Assembly: GCA_031430035.1 (NCBI GenBank)
Contig: JANPAS010000025.1
Location: forward strand, 6,670-70,669
Direction: 5' to 3'
Source of the DNA: JASGCK01 sp031430035
GTDB taxonomy: Bacteria > Pseudomonadota > Gammaproteobacteria > Burkholderiales > Burkholderiaceae_C
DNA length: 64,000 nucleotides
Of this stretch, positions 46,251 to 55,411 are shown piece by piece. Made by a program: the position numbers and the translations under genes. Position 1 is the stretch's first letter, and each line of letters starts with the position of its first letter. The notes beneath the pieces were generated by a model. That model saw nothing but the letters and a program-made list of their open reading frames with translations, searched no databases and was not told the origin of the DNA.

Positions 46251-47330
46251 ATGAAAATTGCAGTTTTGGCTGGTGACGGCATTGGTACAGAAATCGTGGC
46301 GGAAGCCGTTAAAGTTTTAAAAGCTTTGGATTTAAAAATGGAGATGGAGTCCGCGCTGGTGGGCGGCGTGGCTTACGACGCGTTTGGTCATCCACTGCCT
46401 CCTGCCACACTGGCGCTAGCAAAAGCGTCGGATGCGATTTTGTTTGGCGCGGTGGGCGACTGGAAGTACGACAAGCTAGAGCGTCAATTCCGCCCCGAGC
46501 AAGCGATTTTGGGTTTGCGTAAAGAGCTGGGACTCTTTGCTAATTTCCGCCCAGCGATTTGCTACGAAGAGCTGGTCGATGCCTCTAGCCTGAAGCCAGA
46601 ACTCATTGCAGGCTTAGATATCCTCATCATCCGTGAGCTAACAGGCGATATCTATTTTGGTCAGCCACGTGGTCGCCGTACCGCCACCGATGGACATTTC
46701 CCAGGCAGCGAGGAAGCCTTCGACACCATGCGCTACAGCCGCCCCGAGATTGAGCGCATCGCGCATGTGGCGTTTGATGCAGCACGTAAGCGTAGCAAGC
46801 GGGTGACGAGCGTGGACAAAAACAACGTGCTCGAGACCTCGCAGTTGTGGAAAGACGTGATGATTGAAGTTGCGCAGCAATACCCCGACGTGGCGCTCGA
46901 TCACATGCTGGTGGACAACGCCGCCATGCAACTCGTCAAAGAGCCAAAGAAGTTTGACGTGGTCGTCACGGGCAATATGTTCGGTGATATCTTGTCGGAC
47001 GAAGCCTCGATGCTGACGGGCTCCATCGGCATGTTGCCTTCCGCTAGTTTGAACTCTAGCAATCAAGGGCTGTACGAACCCAGTCACGGCTCAGCGCCTG
47101 ATATCGCAGGCAAAGGTATTGCGAATCCGCTCGCGACGATCTTGTCTGCCGCCATGATGCTGCGCTTTAGCCTAGGTCAAGCGGAATCTGCCTTGCGAAT
47201 CGAAGCTGCCGTAAAGGCCGTGTTGGCTAAGGGTTTGCGCACAGCAGACATCTACGGCAAAGGTGGTGCTGGAATTACCAAAGTCAGCACGTTGGAGATG
47301 GGTAATGCGGTTGTAGCGGCACTCAAATAA
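46251..47330 (+). CDS. leuB: 3-isopropylmalate dehydrogenase
   Basis: NAD-dependent oxidative decarboxylation in leucine synthesis. Seen: N-terminal KIAVLAGDGIGTEI, LLIIRELTGDIYFGQPRG-type substrate segment, KRVTSVDKNNVLETSQLW, and the NAD-binding end GLYEPSHGSAPDIAGKGIAN. 359 aa is normal. It is not accompanied by leuC or leuD within the window. Start 20 bases beyond a REP palindrome, with AAGGGAAA as a probable ribosome site. Confidence 0.98.
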   Translation: MKIAVLAGDGIGTEIVAEAVKVLKALDLKMEMESALVGGVAYDAFGHPLPPATLALAKASDAILFGAVGDWKYDKLERQFRPEQAILGLRKELGLFANFRPAICYEELVDASSLKPELIAGLDILIIRELTGDIYFGQPRGRRTATDGHFPGSEEAFDTMRYSRPEIERIAHVAFDAARKRSKRVTSVDKNNVLETSQLWKDVMIEVAQQYPDVALDHMLVDNAAMQLVKEPKKFDVVVTGNMFGDILSDEASMLTGSIGMLPSASLNSSNQGLYEPSHGSAPDIAGKGIANPLATILSAAMMLRFSLGQAESALRIEAAVKAVLAKGLRTADIYGKGGAGITKVSTLEMGNAVVAALK

Positions 47331-47332
47331 GT

Positions 47333-47980
47333 ATGGAACTTATCGCGTACCTCATTGACTTCATCCTGCACATCGACAAACATTTAGAGCTTTTTGTTAC
47401 CACCTACGGCGCTTGGGTTTACGCGCTTTTGTTTCTGATTATTTTTGTAGAAACTGGCTTGGTTGTCATGCCATTTTTGCCAGGGGACTCGCTGTTATTT
47501 GTCGTGGGAGCCTTGGCTGGTGTGGGTTTGATGAACTATCCGCTCGTGATGGGGTTACTCATGATTGCCGCTGTCGCAGGTAATCAAACCAACTACACCA
47601 TCGGCAGTCACTTTGGTAAGCGAGTATTCGCTTGGGAAAACTCAAAACTGTTTAACAAAAAAGCTTTTGACAGTGCGCACGCTTTCTACGAAAAGCACGG
47701 CGGCATCACCATTGTGGCTGCGCGTTTTATGCCGTTTCTCAGAACCTTTGCGCCCTTTGTAGCAGGCGTGGCGCAGATGACGCGCGCTAAATTCACTTTT
47801 TACGATGTATTCGGCAGCGTGCTGTGGGTCGGCTCTATCGTGACTATGGGCTACTTTTTTGGCAATTTACCGTGGGTCAAACAGCACCTCAGTCACATCA
47901 TCTGGGCGATGATTTTGATTCCAGGTTTATTGGTTTTGATTGGTGCGGTGCGCACGAAGAACCCCCCTGCCACTTCGTGA
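47333..47980 (+). CDS. DedA family membrane protein
   Basis: 215-aa polytopic protein of the DedA/VTT superfamily, thought to flip undecaprenyl phosphate or phospholipids. Seen: ETGLVVMPFLPGDSLLFVVG, GNQTNYTIGSHFGK, and FMPFLRTFAPFVAGVAQMT with conserved Arg and Pro. Four or more hydrophobic helices. Starts 2 bases after the leuB stop. The last residues (NPPATS) and the stop codon are encoded by a dispersed repeat (47957-48011). Confidence 0.94.
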   Translation: MELIAYLIDFILHIDKHLELFVTTYGAWVYALLFLIIFVETGLVVMPFLPGDSLLFVVGALAGVGLMNYPLVMGLLMIAAVAGNQTNYTIGSHFGKRVFAWENSKLFNKKAFDSAHAFYEKHGGITIVAARFMPFLRTFAPFVAGVAQMTRAKFTFYDVFGSVLWVGSIVTMGYFFGNLPWVKQHLSHIIWAMILIPGLLVLIGAVRTKNPPATS

Positions 47981-48011
47981 CATCCCCCCTACTTCGCAGG
48001 GGAGAACAAGG
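47957..48011. repeat. Dispersed GC-rich hairpin repeat, copy A
   Basis: Element of about 55 bp reading GAACCCCCCTGCCACTTCG then TGACATCCCCCCTACTTCG, ending GGGGAGAACAAGG. Two small hairpins are visible (CAC-ttc-GTG and CCCCT-acttcgc-AGGGG). It contains the TGA stop of dedA (47978-47980) and, on the other strand, the TAG stop of the convergent amidohydrolase gene (47989-47991). A homologous copy lies at 58310-58366. Confidence 0.88.
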
Positions 48012-49425
48012 TTTTAGCTAGCCTGTTATGCGCTTCAATCAGCGGCTCAATCTCTAAGGTAGCGATTCGGCCTTCGCGCACCACGACACGGCCATTCACA
48101 ATGGTGTAGTCCGCGTTGCCGCTGGCGCATAGCATCAGCGCCCCTACAGGGTCATGCACCGCGCCGCCCGCCATCGCCAGTGTGTCTGTTCTAAACATGG
48201 CTAAGTCGGCACAGTAACCCTCTTTGATTTGCCCGATGTCGTGCGAGCGCCCCAGCACTTCCGCGCCGCCGCGTGTGGCAAGGCGTAACGCATCACGCGG
48301 AGTCATCTCTTGCGGCCCTGTGTCGCAGCCGAAGGGCTCAAGCGCTTTGCCTACGCGAGCCAGCAGCATCGCCTGCCGCGCTTCATTCAGCATGTGCGCT
48401 GCGTCGTTGCTGGCGCTGCCATCAACGCCCAGTCCAATAGGTACGCCGCTTGCCAGCATTTTGCGCAGCGGCAAGATGCCACTCGCCAAGCGCATATTGC
48501 TGCATGGACAGTGGGCAATCCCTGTGCGCGTGGCGGCAAAAAGCGAAATGCCCACGTCATCTAACTTGACGCAGTGTGCATGCCACACGTCGCTGCCGAC
48601 CCAGCCCAAATCTTCGGCGTATTGGGCAGGGGTGCGGTTGAATTTTTCTAGGCTGTACGCCACGTCGTGATCGTTTTCGGCAAGATGCGTGTGCAGCCGC
48701 ACGCCAAAGCTGCGTGCCAGTTTGGCGGACTCGCGCATCAAATCCGTACTCACGCTAAACGGTGAGCACGGCGCGAGCGCCACTTGCGTCATCGCGCCAT
48801 GCGAGGCATCGTGATAGGTCTCGATTAAGCGCTGCGACTCTTTGAGGATGAACGGCTCTTTTTCCACCACACGGTCAGGCGGCAGCCCGCCAGCGCTCTC
48901 GCCTACGCTCATGCTACCGCGTGTGGCTAGAAACCGCATTCCAATTTCCTTGGCGGCCTCAATAGAGTCATCCAAACGAATGCCGTTCGGATAGATGTAG
49001 AGGTGGTCACTACTTGTAGTGCAGCCCGATAGCAGCAACTCAGCCATCGCGATCTTGGTCGAGGTACGCACCATCTCTGGGGTCAAGCCAGCCCAAATCG
49101 GATAGAGACCTTTGAGCCAAGAAAACAGCTCGGCGCTTTGCACGCTGGGGATGGCACGCGTCAAACTTTGCACCATGTGGTGATGCGTATTGACCATGCC
49201 TGGAACGACGACGTGATTTTTTGCGTCGATAACTTCTATGCTGGAAGCTTTATCCAGTATGCCCTGCAGGGCGATTTCATCATCCGCATCGCCTTTTTTG
49301 AAGATGCGGGATATGCGCCCATCCTTCAAAAAAAGCGACGCACCATACAGTTCGCCATTTGGCTCTGTACGTGCGTCGTCTTGTGTTGCGATGCAGCGTG
49401 CGCGGTGGACGAGAACGCTACTCAC
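47989..49425 (-). CDS. Amidohydrolase, probable 8-oxoguanine deaminase
   Basis: 478-aa metal-dependent hydrolase of the AtzB/TrzN-like branch (8-oxoguanine deaminase or hydroxydechloroatrazine ethylaminohydrolase family). Metal ligands visible in VVPGMVNTHHHMVQSLTR, RLHTHLAEN, HAHCVKL and GLGVDGSASND. Also PCSNMRLASGILPLRKML and EGYCADLAMF. The neighbourhood is a purine uptake operon 11 bases upstream, which supports a purine substrate over a triazine one. Starts with GTG at 49425, with GAAG 5 bases upstream. The C-terminal residues are encoded by the repeat at 47957-48011. Confidence 0.88.
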   Translation of the reverse strand: MSSVLVHRARCIATQDDARTEPNGELYGASLFLKDGRISRIFKKGDADDEIALQGILDKASSIEVIDAKNHVVVPGMVNTHHHMVQSLTRAIPSVQSAELFSWLKGLYPIWAGLTPEMVRTSTKIAMAELLLSGCTTSSDHLYIYPNGIRLDDSIEAAKEIGMRFLATRGSMSVGESAGGLPPDRVVEKEPFILKESQRLIETYHDASHGAMTQVALAPCSPFSVSTDLMRESAKLARSFGVRLHTHLAENDHDVAYSLEKFNRTPAQYAEDLGWVGSDVWHAHCVKLDDVGISLFAATRTGIAHCPCSNMRLASGILPLRKMLASGVPIGLGVDGSASNDAAHMLNEARQAMLLARVGKALEPFGCDTGPQEMTPRDALRLATRGGAEVLGRSHDIGQIKEGYCADLAMFRTDTLAMAGGAVHDPVGALMLCASGNADYTIVNGRVVVREGRIATLEIEPLIEAHNRLAKTLFSPAK

Positions 49426-49436
49426 AACAACTTCGA

Positions 49437-50576
49437 TTACTTCTTGCCGCTAGGCACTTTGCCTTCCACGCCTTTAACGTAGAACATGATGCCGCTCATG
49501 AACTTGTCATCAGCCACTTCGCCAGCTTTCAAAACCTCTTTACCGTCTTGTCCAACGATAGGTCCTTTCCAAACAGAGAACGTACCCGCCTTGAGGCCTG
49601 CTTTCACTTCATCTAGTTTGGCTTTGGCATCAGCTGGAATGTCAGCAGCCAGTGACACCATATCAATCGCGCCTTCCTTCACGCCCCACCATGTGTTCGG
49701 TCCTGTTGCCCACTTGCCATCGAGTGCGTCTTTGGTCGCCTTGATGTAATACGGTGCCCAGTTAATCACGGCAGAACCCAAGTGCGCTTTCGGGCCGTAG
49801 GCCGTCATGTCGGAATCCCAACCAAACGCGCGCTTGCCCAGCTTTTCAGCCGTTTGAAGCACGGCAGGCGAGTCGGTGTTTTGCATGAGCACGTCCGCGC
49901 CGCCGTTAATCAAGCTAGTTGCCGCTTCGGTTTCTTTGGGTGGTGCAAACCACTCGCCAACCCACACCACTTTAGTCTTCACTTTTGGATTCACGCTTTG
50001 TGCGCCCAGCGTAAAGCTATTGATGTTACGGATGACTTCGGGAATTGGGATGGAGCCAACAACGCCCAGTGTGTTCGTCTTGGTCATCTTGCCTGCAATC
50101 ACGCCCGCCATGTACGCGCCCTCGTAGGTGCGGCTGTCGTAAGTGCGCAAATTGTCGGCAGATTTGTAACCTGTGGCGTGCTCAAACTTCACGTCTTTAA
50201 ATTCAGGCGCTACTTTTAGCATCGGATCCATATAGCCAAACGTTGTGCCAAAAATGACTTTGTTACCTTGACCAGCCAAATCACGCATCACGCGCTCTGC
50301 GTCGGCTGACTCGGGTACGTTCTCTACGATGGATGTTTTGATCTTGTCGCCAAACTCTTTCTCTAAAGCTTTACGTGCGTTGTCATGCGCAAACGTCCAG
50401 CCGCCGTCGCCCACAGGGCCCACGTAGGCAAACGCAATTTTGAGTGGCTCGGCTTTAGGCGCTGCGGCTGGGGCGGCAGGCTTGACCTCTTCCTTTTTAC
50501 CGCAACCCACAAGGGCGGCGGCCACTAGCACAGCAGCCGTGATGGCTGTGGCTTTGAGAGCAAAACGTTTATTCAT
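49437..50576 (-). CDS. BMP-family substrate-binding lipoprotein (purine/nucleoside uptake)
   Basis: 379 aa; lipobox AALVGC with Cys25 and a Lys/Glu/Ala-rich linker, then a periplasmic-binding fold of the Bmp/PnrA class: IAFAYVGPVGDGGWTFAHDN, NKVIFGTTFGYMDP, TYEGAYMAGVIAG, ADVLMQNTDSPAVLQTAEK, GWDSDMTAYGP. Such proteins bind nucleosides or purines. Last transporter gene of an operon running ATPase, two permeases, binding protein, then the deaminase. An 85-base gap precedes it; a possible -10 TATAAA lies within it but no good -35 is seen. Confidence 0.92.
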   Translation of the reverse strand: MNKRFALKATAITAAVLVAAALVGCGKKEEVKPAAPAAAPKAEPLKIAFAYVGPVGDGGWTFAHDNARKALEKEFGDKIKTSIVENVPESADAERVMRDLAGQGNKVIFGTTFGYMDPMLKVAPEFKDVKFEHATGYKSADNLRTYDSRTYEGAYMAGVIAGKMTKTNTLGVVGSIPIPEVIRNINSFTLGAQSVNPKVKTKVVWVGEWFAPPKETEAATSLINGGADVLMQNTDSPAVLQTAEKLGKRAFGWDSDMTAYGPKAHLGSAVINWAPYYIKATKDALDGKWATGPNTWWGVKEGAIDMVSLAADIPADAKAKLDEVKAGLKAGTFSVWKGPIVGQDGKEVLKAGEVADDKFMSGIMFYVKGVEGKVPSGKK

Positions 50577-50661
50577 GATGAAAACTCACTTTCAAGGGTT
50601 GGATTAAAAAACTGCAACTGACAAATTTTATACAAGCAAAAGGCGTGCCCTTGCCAGCATA

Positions 50662-51579
50662 TTAACTAAGGTGAAAAGGTTTGCCCAAACTAGCAGGCAT
50701 ATTGGCGCGAATCCAGTCTGGGCGACGCGAAATCAGCACCAACACCACAATGGTAGCGAGATACGGCAACATATTGAGCATTTCAGCAGGCACTTGTACG
50801 CCAGCGCCTTGCAGATGGAATTGCAGCATGGTGACGCCGCCAATCAGATACGCACCTAGCAGCACTCGCGCAGGTCGCCACGTGGCAAACGTGGTGAGCG
50901 CCAGCGCAATCCAACCTTTGCCAGCCGTCATGCCCTCAACCCACAGCGGCGTATAGACCAAGCTGAGGTACGCACCGGCAAGGCCGCACAGAGCGCCGCC
51001 TGCCATCATGGCCAACAACCTAATGCGCCGTACGTTGTAGCCCAGTGCATGAGCCGACTCGGGGCTTTCGCCTACCGAGCGCAAAATCAGGCCGGCGCGG
51101 GTTTTGTACAAAAAGTACATCAGTCCCGCAGCCATAAAAATGGCGATGTACACCAGCGGATGCTGCTTAAAAAAGGCGGATCCCACCAGAGGAATATCAG
51201 ATAAATACGGCACAGCGTAATTGATACGCGCTGGTAGGGTGGCCTGCACGTAGCCTGTGCCAATAAACGCAGAAAAACCTGCACCAAAAAGTGACAGCGC
51301 CAATCCCGTAGCGTAGGCATTGGTGTTTAAATAAATAATGAGCAAGCCCGCAAGCCATGCCAGTATTGCCCCCGCAGCCATGCCAGCCACAAAGCCAATG
51401 CTGTCTTGACCTGTGGCATGGGTGGCTGCAAAACCTGCTAAAGCAGCGCAAATCATCATGCCTTCTGCGCCCAAGTTGACCACGCCCGCGCGTTCGTTGA
51501 TGAGGAGGCCGAGCGCAGCGAGTGCCAGCACCGTGCCAGCCGCCAAGGTTGATCCGATTAAGAGTGCGTAGGTTTCCAT
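50662..51579 (-). CDS. Nucleoside/purine ABC transporter permease 2
   Basis: 305-aa permease of the BPD_transp_2 branch (as in RbsC and nucleoside uptake NupC/YufQ). Eight or more hydrophobic helices; GLLINERAGVVNLGAEGMMI near the N-terminus and VRRIRLLAMMAGGALCGLAG are family signatures. Shares one base with the stop of permease 1, showing coupled translation. Confidence 0.93.
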   Translation of the reverse strand: METYALLIGSTLAAGTVLALAALGLLINERAGVVNLGAEGMMICAALAGFAATHATGQDSIGFVAGMAAGAILAWLAGLLIIYLNTNAYATGLALSLFGAGFSAFIGTGYVQATLPARINYAVPYLSDIPLVGSAFFKQHPLVYIAIFMAAGLMYFLYKTRAGLILRSVGESPESAHALGYNVRRIRLLAMMAGGALCGLAGAYLSLVYTPLWVEGMTAGKGWIALALTTFATWRPARVLLGAYLIGGVTMLQFHLQGAGVQVPAEMLNMLPYLATIVVLVLISRRPDWIRANMPASLGKPFHLS

Positions 51580-52640
51580 TAGGATTTTTTCCAGGTCAGG
51601 CGATACGCGATCAAGGTGTCAGACGCCAACAGCGAAAACAACAGCAGCCCTTGGAACACGCCCGTGACCGACTTGGGCACGCCCATGCGCGACTGCGCCA
51701 GCTCGCCACCAATGTAGAACATGCTCATCAAAAGACTGGCGAGCACCACACCCACAGGATGCAGCCGCCCGACATACGCCACGATGATGGCCGCAAAACC
51801 ATAGCCAACGGGCACATAAGGGGTCAATTGCCCAATCGGGCCAGCAACCTCAAGCGCACCAGCCAGTCCTGCTGCACCGCCCGAAATCAAGAGCGCGATC
51901 CACAGCGCCGCACGGCTAGAAAACCCTGCATAACGAGCGGCATGCGGTGCAAGACCACCTACGGCGAGCGCAAAACCCGCCTTGCTACGGAACAAAAATA
52001 ACCATAGCACGCCTGCGCTAAGCAGCCCGAGCACAATGCCAATGCTGACGCGCGAGCCTTGTATCAGACGCGGGATTTGCGTGACAGCTTCAAAACTTTT
52101 GCTTTGCGGAAAGTTGTAACCCCCAGGGTCTTTGAGCACGCCATTGACTAAAAAAAGTAAGGTCGAAATCGCAATATAGACCAGCATCAAGCTCACCAAA
52201 ATTTCATTCGCATGAAAGCGATCTTTGAGCAGCGCCGTGATACCCGCCCAAAACATCCCGCCCAGCACGCCCGCTAGCAAAATGGCGGGAATGATGATCC
52301 AAGCATGGGTGGTTTTGTCCGCTTGCAATGCCATCCAACCCGCAAAGATTGCGCCCATCACAAACTGACCCTCCGCGCCAATGTTCCAAATGCCCGAGCG
52401 AAAACACACCGAAAGCCCCAGCGCAATGATGAGCAGCGGCGTGGCTTTAACCAAGAGCTCGCCCACGGCGTAGCCTGACTTGATCGGTTCCCAAAAAAAC
52501 ATCGTCAGCCCACGTAGCGGATCTTTGCCGAGCAAGCTAAAAATCGTGAGCCCCACTAGCACCGTGACCGCCAGCGCCAAGAGCGGCGAGGCATACGTCC
52601 AAGCGCGAGATGGAGCAGGGCGGGCAATCAGTTTAAACAT
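51579..52640 (-). CDS. Nucleoside/purine ABC transporter permease 1
   Basis: 353-aa permease partner of the gene downstream. Signatures SVCFRSGIWNIGAEGQFVMG and SGGAAGLAGALEVAGPIGQL; about ten hydrophobic helices. The ATG at 52640 (MFKLIARPAPSR) is preferred over 52673, which lies deep in the ATPase gene; it has GGAG 4 bases upstream and overlaps the ATPase stop by 8 bases. Confidence 0.93.
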   Translation of the reverse strand: MFKLIARPAPSRAWTYASPLLALAVTVLVGLTIFSLLGKDPLRGLTMFFWEPIKSGYAVGELLVKATPLLIIALGLSVCFRSGIWNIGAEGQFVMGAIFAGWMALQADKTTHAWIIIPAILLAGVLGGMFWAGITALLKDRFHANEILVSLMLVYIAISTLLFLVNGVLKDPGGYNFPQSKSFEAVTQIPRLIQGSRVSIGIVLGLLSAGVLWLFLFRSKAGFALAVGGLAPHAARYAGFSSRAALWIALLISGGAAGLAGALEVAGPIGQLTPYVPVGYGFAAIIVAYVGRLHPVGVVLASLLMSMFYIGGELAQSRMGVPKSVTGVFQGLLLFSLLASDTLIAYRLTWKKS

Positions 52641-54108
52641 GCGTCTCCGCTCCTTTTGCATACCACAAACCACTCATCCACTCGCCAACCAAGCTGGGCG
52701 TGGCCTGCGCGGCATCAATGCTTGGCGAGAGCCGTCCCTTGGCGATCACATGCAAGCGGTCACAGACTTCAAACAGTTCGTCCAGTTCGTCGCTCATCAC
52801 CAGCACCGCACAGCCGCGCTCGCGCAAAGCGAGCAGCTCCGCGCGAATTTGCGCCGCCGCGCCCACATCTACGCCCCATGTGGGTTGAGCGACGACCAGC
52901 ACTTCAGGTTGGGCATCCATTTCGCGTCCGACGATAAATTTTTGCAAATTGCCACCTGACAGGGATTGCGCCAATGCTGCGCTTCCCTTGCCAGACCCCG
53001 CCTTTACGTTGAAGGCAGCGATGATCTTGGTTGCCTGTTCGTGCAACTTTTTAGGTGCAATCCAATCAAAACCAAAACGCCGTGTGACCGCTTCGTGTCG
53101 TGTCAGCAGCAAATTATCGGCAAGACTAAAAGAAGGCACAGCACCGCAGCCGAGGCGCTCTTCGGGCACGATGTGCAGCTTGTGTTTAGAGAAAGCGCGG
53201 GTCGATATAGCCGTCAGCAATTCCTTTTGCCCGTTGCCCGACACGCCTGCAATCCCAACGATTTCGCCAGCGCGAACGTCTAAGTTGATGTGCGCGAGGT
53301 CCACACCAAACGGATCAGATTTGAGCTTCGAGAAGTTGTGCATCAAGAGGTGCGACTCGCCCGTTTGCATGGCGGTACGCGAGAGTGGCCGAGGCTCAAA
53401 GCCAATCATCATGCGGCTGAGTGAGGCGTTGGACTCGTTGGCAGGCACGCATTCACCCGTCACGCGACCGCCGCGCAGCACCGTGCAACTATCACACAGC
53501 GCACGGATTTCATCCAGCTTGTGGCTGATGTAGAGGATGGTGCAGCCCTCAGACGCAAGCTGGCGCAGCACGACAAAAAGCTTCTCCACAGCCTGCGGTG
53601 TCAGCACCGATGTGGGCTCGTCAAGAATCAAAAGCTTGGGGTTCGTCAGCAAAGCGCGGATGATCTCCACGCGCTGCCGCTCCCCCACCGCAAGACTGTG
53701 CACAGGGCGCAGCGGGTCAACGTCCAGCCCATACGCAGCGGCTTTGGCGGTGATTTGCGCAGAGACTTCTTTCAAGCTATGTGACTTGTCCAAACCCAGC
53801 CAAACATTCTCAGCAACCGACAACGTATCGAACAAACTGAAATGCTGAAACACCATGCTGATGCCAAGCGCCCGAGCCGCTTGCGGGTTGGCGATGTGGA
53901 CGACTTCACCATTAAAAGATACCTGCCCACTATCAGGCTTCACCACGCCGTAAATGATCTTCATCAACGTCGATTTGCCCGCGCCGTTTTCGCCCAAGAT
54001 GGCGTGGATTTTTCCAGCACCCACAGAAAGCGTAATGTCGTCGTTAGCCAGCACAGCGGGGTAGCGCTTGGTGATGTTGGTAAGCGTGAGACGGGTGGAC
54101 GTGGTCAT
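52633..54108 (-). CDS. Nucleoside/purine ABC transporter tandem ATPase
   Basis: 491 aa with two ABC cassettes. The first is canonical: Walker A GENGAGKST, VGERQRVEIIRALL, Walker B KLLILDEPTSVL, switch ILYISHKLDE. The second has a degenerate Walker A (GVSGNGQKE) and VVAQPTWGVDVGA in place of a normal Walker B, as usual in RbsA-like/YufO ATPases. First gene of the uptake operon. Together with the deaminase and the nearby adenosine deaminase it suggests purine scavenging. Confidence 0.93.
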   Translation of the reverse strand: MTTSTRLTLTNITKRYPAVLANDDITLSVGAGKIHAILGENGAGKSTLMKIIYGVVKPDSGQVSFNGEVVHIANPQAARALGISMVFQHFSLFDTLSVAENVWLGLDKSHSLKEVSAQITAKAAAYGLDVDPLRPVHSLAVGERQRVEIIRALLTNPKLLILDEPTSVLTPQAVEKLFVVLRQLASEGCTILYISHKLDEIRALCDSCTVLRGGRVTGECVPANESNASLSRMMIGFEPRPLSRTAMQTGESHLLMHNFSKLKSDPFGVDLAHINLDVRAGEIVGIAGVSGNGQKELLTAISTRAFSKHKLHIVPEERLGCGAVPSFSLADNLLLTRHEAVTRRFGFDWIAPKKLHEQATKIIAAFNVKAGSGKGSAALAQSLSGGNLQKFIVGREMDAQPEVLVVAQPTWGVDVGAAAQIRAELLALRERGCAVLVMSDELDELFEVCDRLHVIAKGRLSPSIDAAQATPSLVGEWMSGLWYAKGAETHV

Positions 54109-54148
54109 TCGAATAATCGTAACACGGGGGGATTGGTATCATGGAGTT

Positions 54149-54895
54149 ATGCAAAACATAAGAAATATCGTCAAAAATTTGAATGGCTTTGTGCACCGAA
54201 ATACTATTGATTTGTTGCTCTGGACTTTATTTATTGCAAGCATGCTCCTTATGTGCAAATCGAGCACAGATCCACGCCCAGACTTTATCAAGGGGAGCCT
54301 ACTTGAGGCCTTTTTCAAGCCGTTCCCCAACGGGAATCAAATCACGTTTGATGTCACGGTTGGCATCATTGTTAGCCTATTTGTCTATGTACTTGTTGTT
54401 CGTCTCCCGGATAAGCAGAAGAGGCGACGACTGAAGGCACATCTTCTTAGGCGTTATGACGACCTCAAAGGGCAATGCATCACACATTTCCTATGGTCCT
54501 GCAACCAACCGGCAGAGTCCGCTCTGATTGATCGTTTGAAGAATCAAGAAGAATTTCGTGAATTCTTTACACAATCAGTTTCAGCAGATCAGGATCGTTG
54601 GCATGCGGTACTCAATGGCCTCACTGATGTTTATGTTCAATCGCTTGTGCGTGAACTCGACTTGTTCCGAGGCGAATTGGATTACGTGCTGACTAGCGTA
54701 GAAGTGGTCGACGAAAAAGCCTTTAGGCTTCTTCGAAATCTAACTCAAGTGCTTCAACGTAGTCGTTATTGGTCTGATAGGGAAGACCAATTGAAGCCGT
54801 TATCGCAGCTCATGTGGTCTATGTTTGCTGGTTGGAGTTTCGTCGATGGATATACGGGACGAGATCGTGTTGATGAGATGTTCAAAGCAATATGA
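54149..54895 (+). CDS. Two-helix membrane protein of unknown function
   Basis: 248 aa, not recognised. Two transmembrane helices near the N-terminus (IDLLLWTLFIASMLLMC and VTVGIIVSLFVYVLVVRL) separated by a short loop, then RLPDKQKRRRLKAHLLRRYD and about 150 residues of helical cytoplasmic sequence with many charged residues (LTDVYVQSLVRELDLFRGEL). Codon use looks more AT-leaning than its neighbours. ATG at 54149 used; GGAG is close (2 bases), so the start is not certain. It lies with a toxin-antitoxin pair between two purine loci, suggesting an accessory insert. Confidence 0.7.
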   Translation: MQNIRNIVKNLNGFVHRNTIDLLLWTLFIASMLLMCKSSTDPRPDFIKGSLLEAFFKPFPNGNQITFDVTVGIIVSLFVYVLVVRLPDKQKRRRLKAHLLRRYDDLKGQCITHFLWSCNQPAESALIDRLKNQEEFREFFTQSVSADQDRWHAVLNGLTDVYVQSLVRELDLFRGELDYVLTSVEVVDEKAFRLLRNLTQVLQRSRYWSDREDQLKPLSQLMWSMFAGWSFVDGYTGRDRVDEMFKAI

Positions 54896-54930
54896 CTACA
54901 ATGACTACAAGTATTCATTAAGGAGCTTTT

Positions 54931-55158
54931 ATGCCCATTTCCATTCGTTTAGATGCTGACGTTGAGCAGCGCATTGACCAATTAGCCAAAGACACAAACC
55001 GTAGCAAAGCGTTCTATTTGCGCGAGCTGATTACTAACGGCTTAGAAGACCTTGAGGACTATTACCGTGCTTCGATGGTGTCGGCGCGTATCCGCAACGG
55101 AACCGAAAAAGTTTATTCTTTAGCTGAGGTGGAGGCAGAGCTTGGTTTGGCAAGTTGA
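54931..55158 (+). CDS. Ribbon-helix-helix antitoxin (RelB/TraY-like)
   Basis: 75 aa. N-terminal MPISIRLDADVEQRIDQLA is a ribbon-helix-helix DNA-binding domain; NRSKAFYLRELITNGLEDLE is the following helix. The C-terminal tail (YSLAEVEAELGLAS) should wrap the toxin. AAGGAG lies upstream of the ATG (about 8 bases). It overlaps the toxin gene by 17 bases, the typical order for autoregulated toxin-antitoxin operons. Confidence 0.9.
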   Translation: MPISIRLDADVEQRIDQLAKDTNRSKAFYLRELITNGLEDLEDYYRASMVSARIRNGTEKVYSLAEVEAELGLAS

Positions 55159-55411
55159 GTTGTCAAACACGGCGCGCAAGCAATTTTTAAAACTTGATCC
55201 AGCCGTTGCGAAACGACTCACCAAATTTTTGCGTGAACGTATCGCACCTTTAGATGATCCGCGAAGTGTAGGTAAAGCGCTGCTCGGTTCGGTACTGGGC
55301 AACTATTGGCGCTATCGAATTGGTGATTACCGTTTAGTGTGTGAAATCCAGGATGGAAAGTTGCGCATTGTGGTTGTTGAAGTCGGAAATCGAAAAGAGA
55401 TTTATCGCTAA
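55142..55411 (+). CDS. RelE/ParE-family toxin
   Basis: 89 aa of the RelE/StbE fold: VWQVELSNTARKQFLKLDPA, then GNYWRYRIGDYRLVCEIQDG with the conserved Arg-rich core, and IVVVEVGNRKEIYR at the end with the C-terminal Arg/Tyr typical of ribosome-dependent mRNA interferases. Starts with TTG at 55142 inside the antitoxin gene. Its stop overlaps the end of the convergent add gene by 4 bases. Confidence 0.9.
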   Translation: MVWQVELSNTARKQFLKLDPAVAKRLTKFLRERIAPLDDPRSVGKALLGSVLGNYWRYRIGDYRLVCEIQDGKLRIVVVEVGNRKEIYR

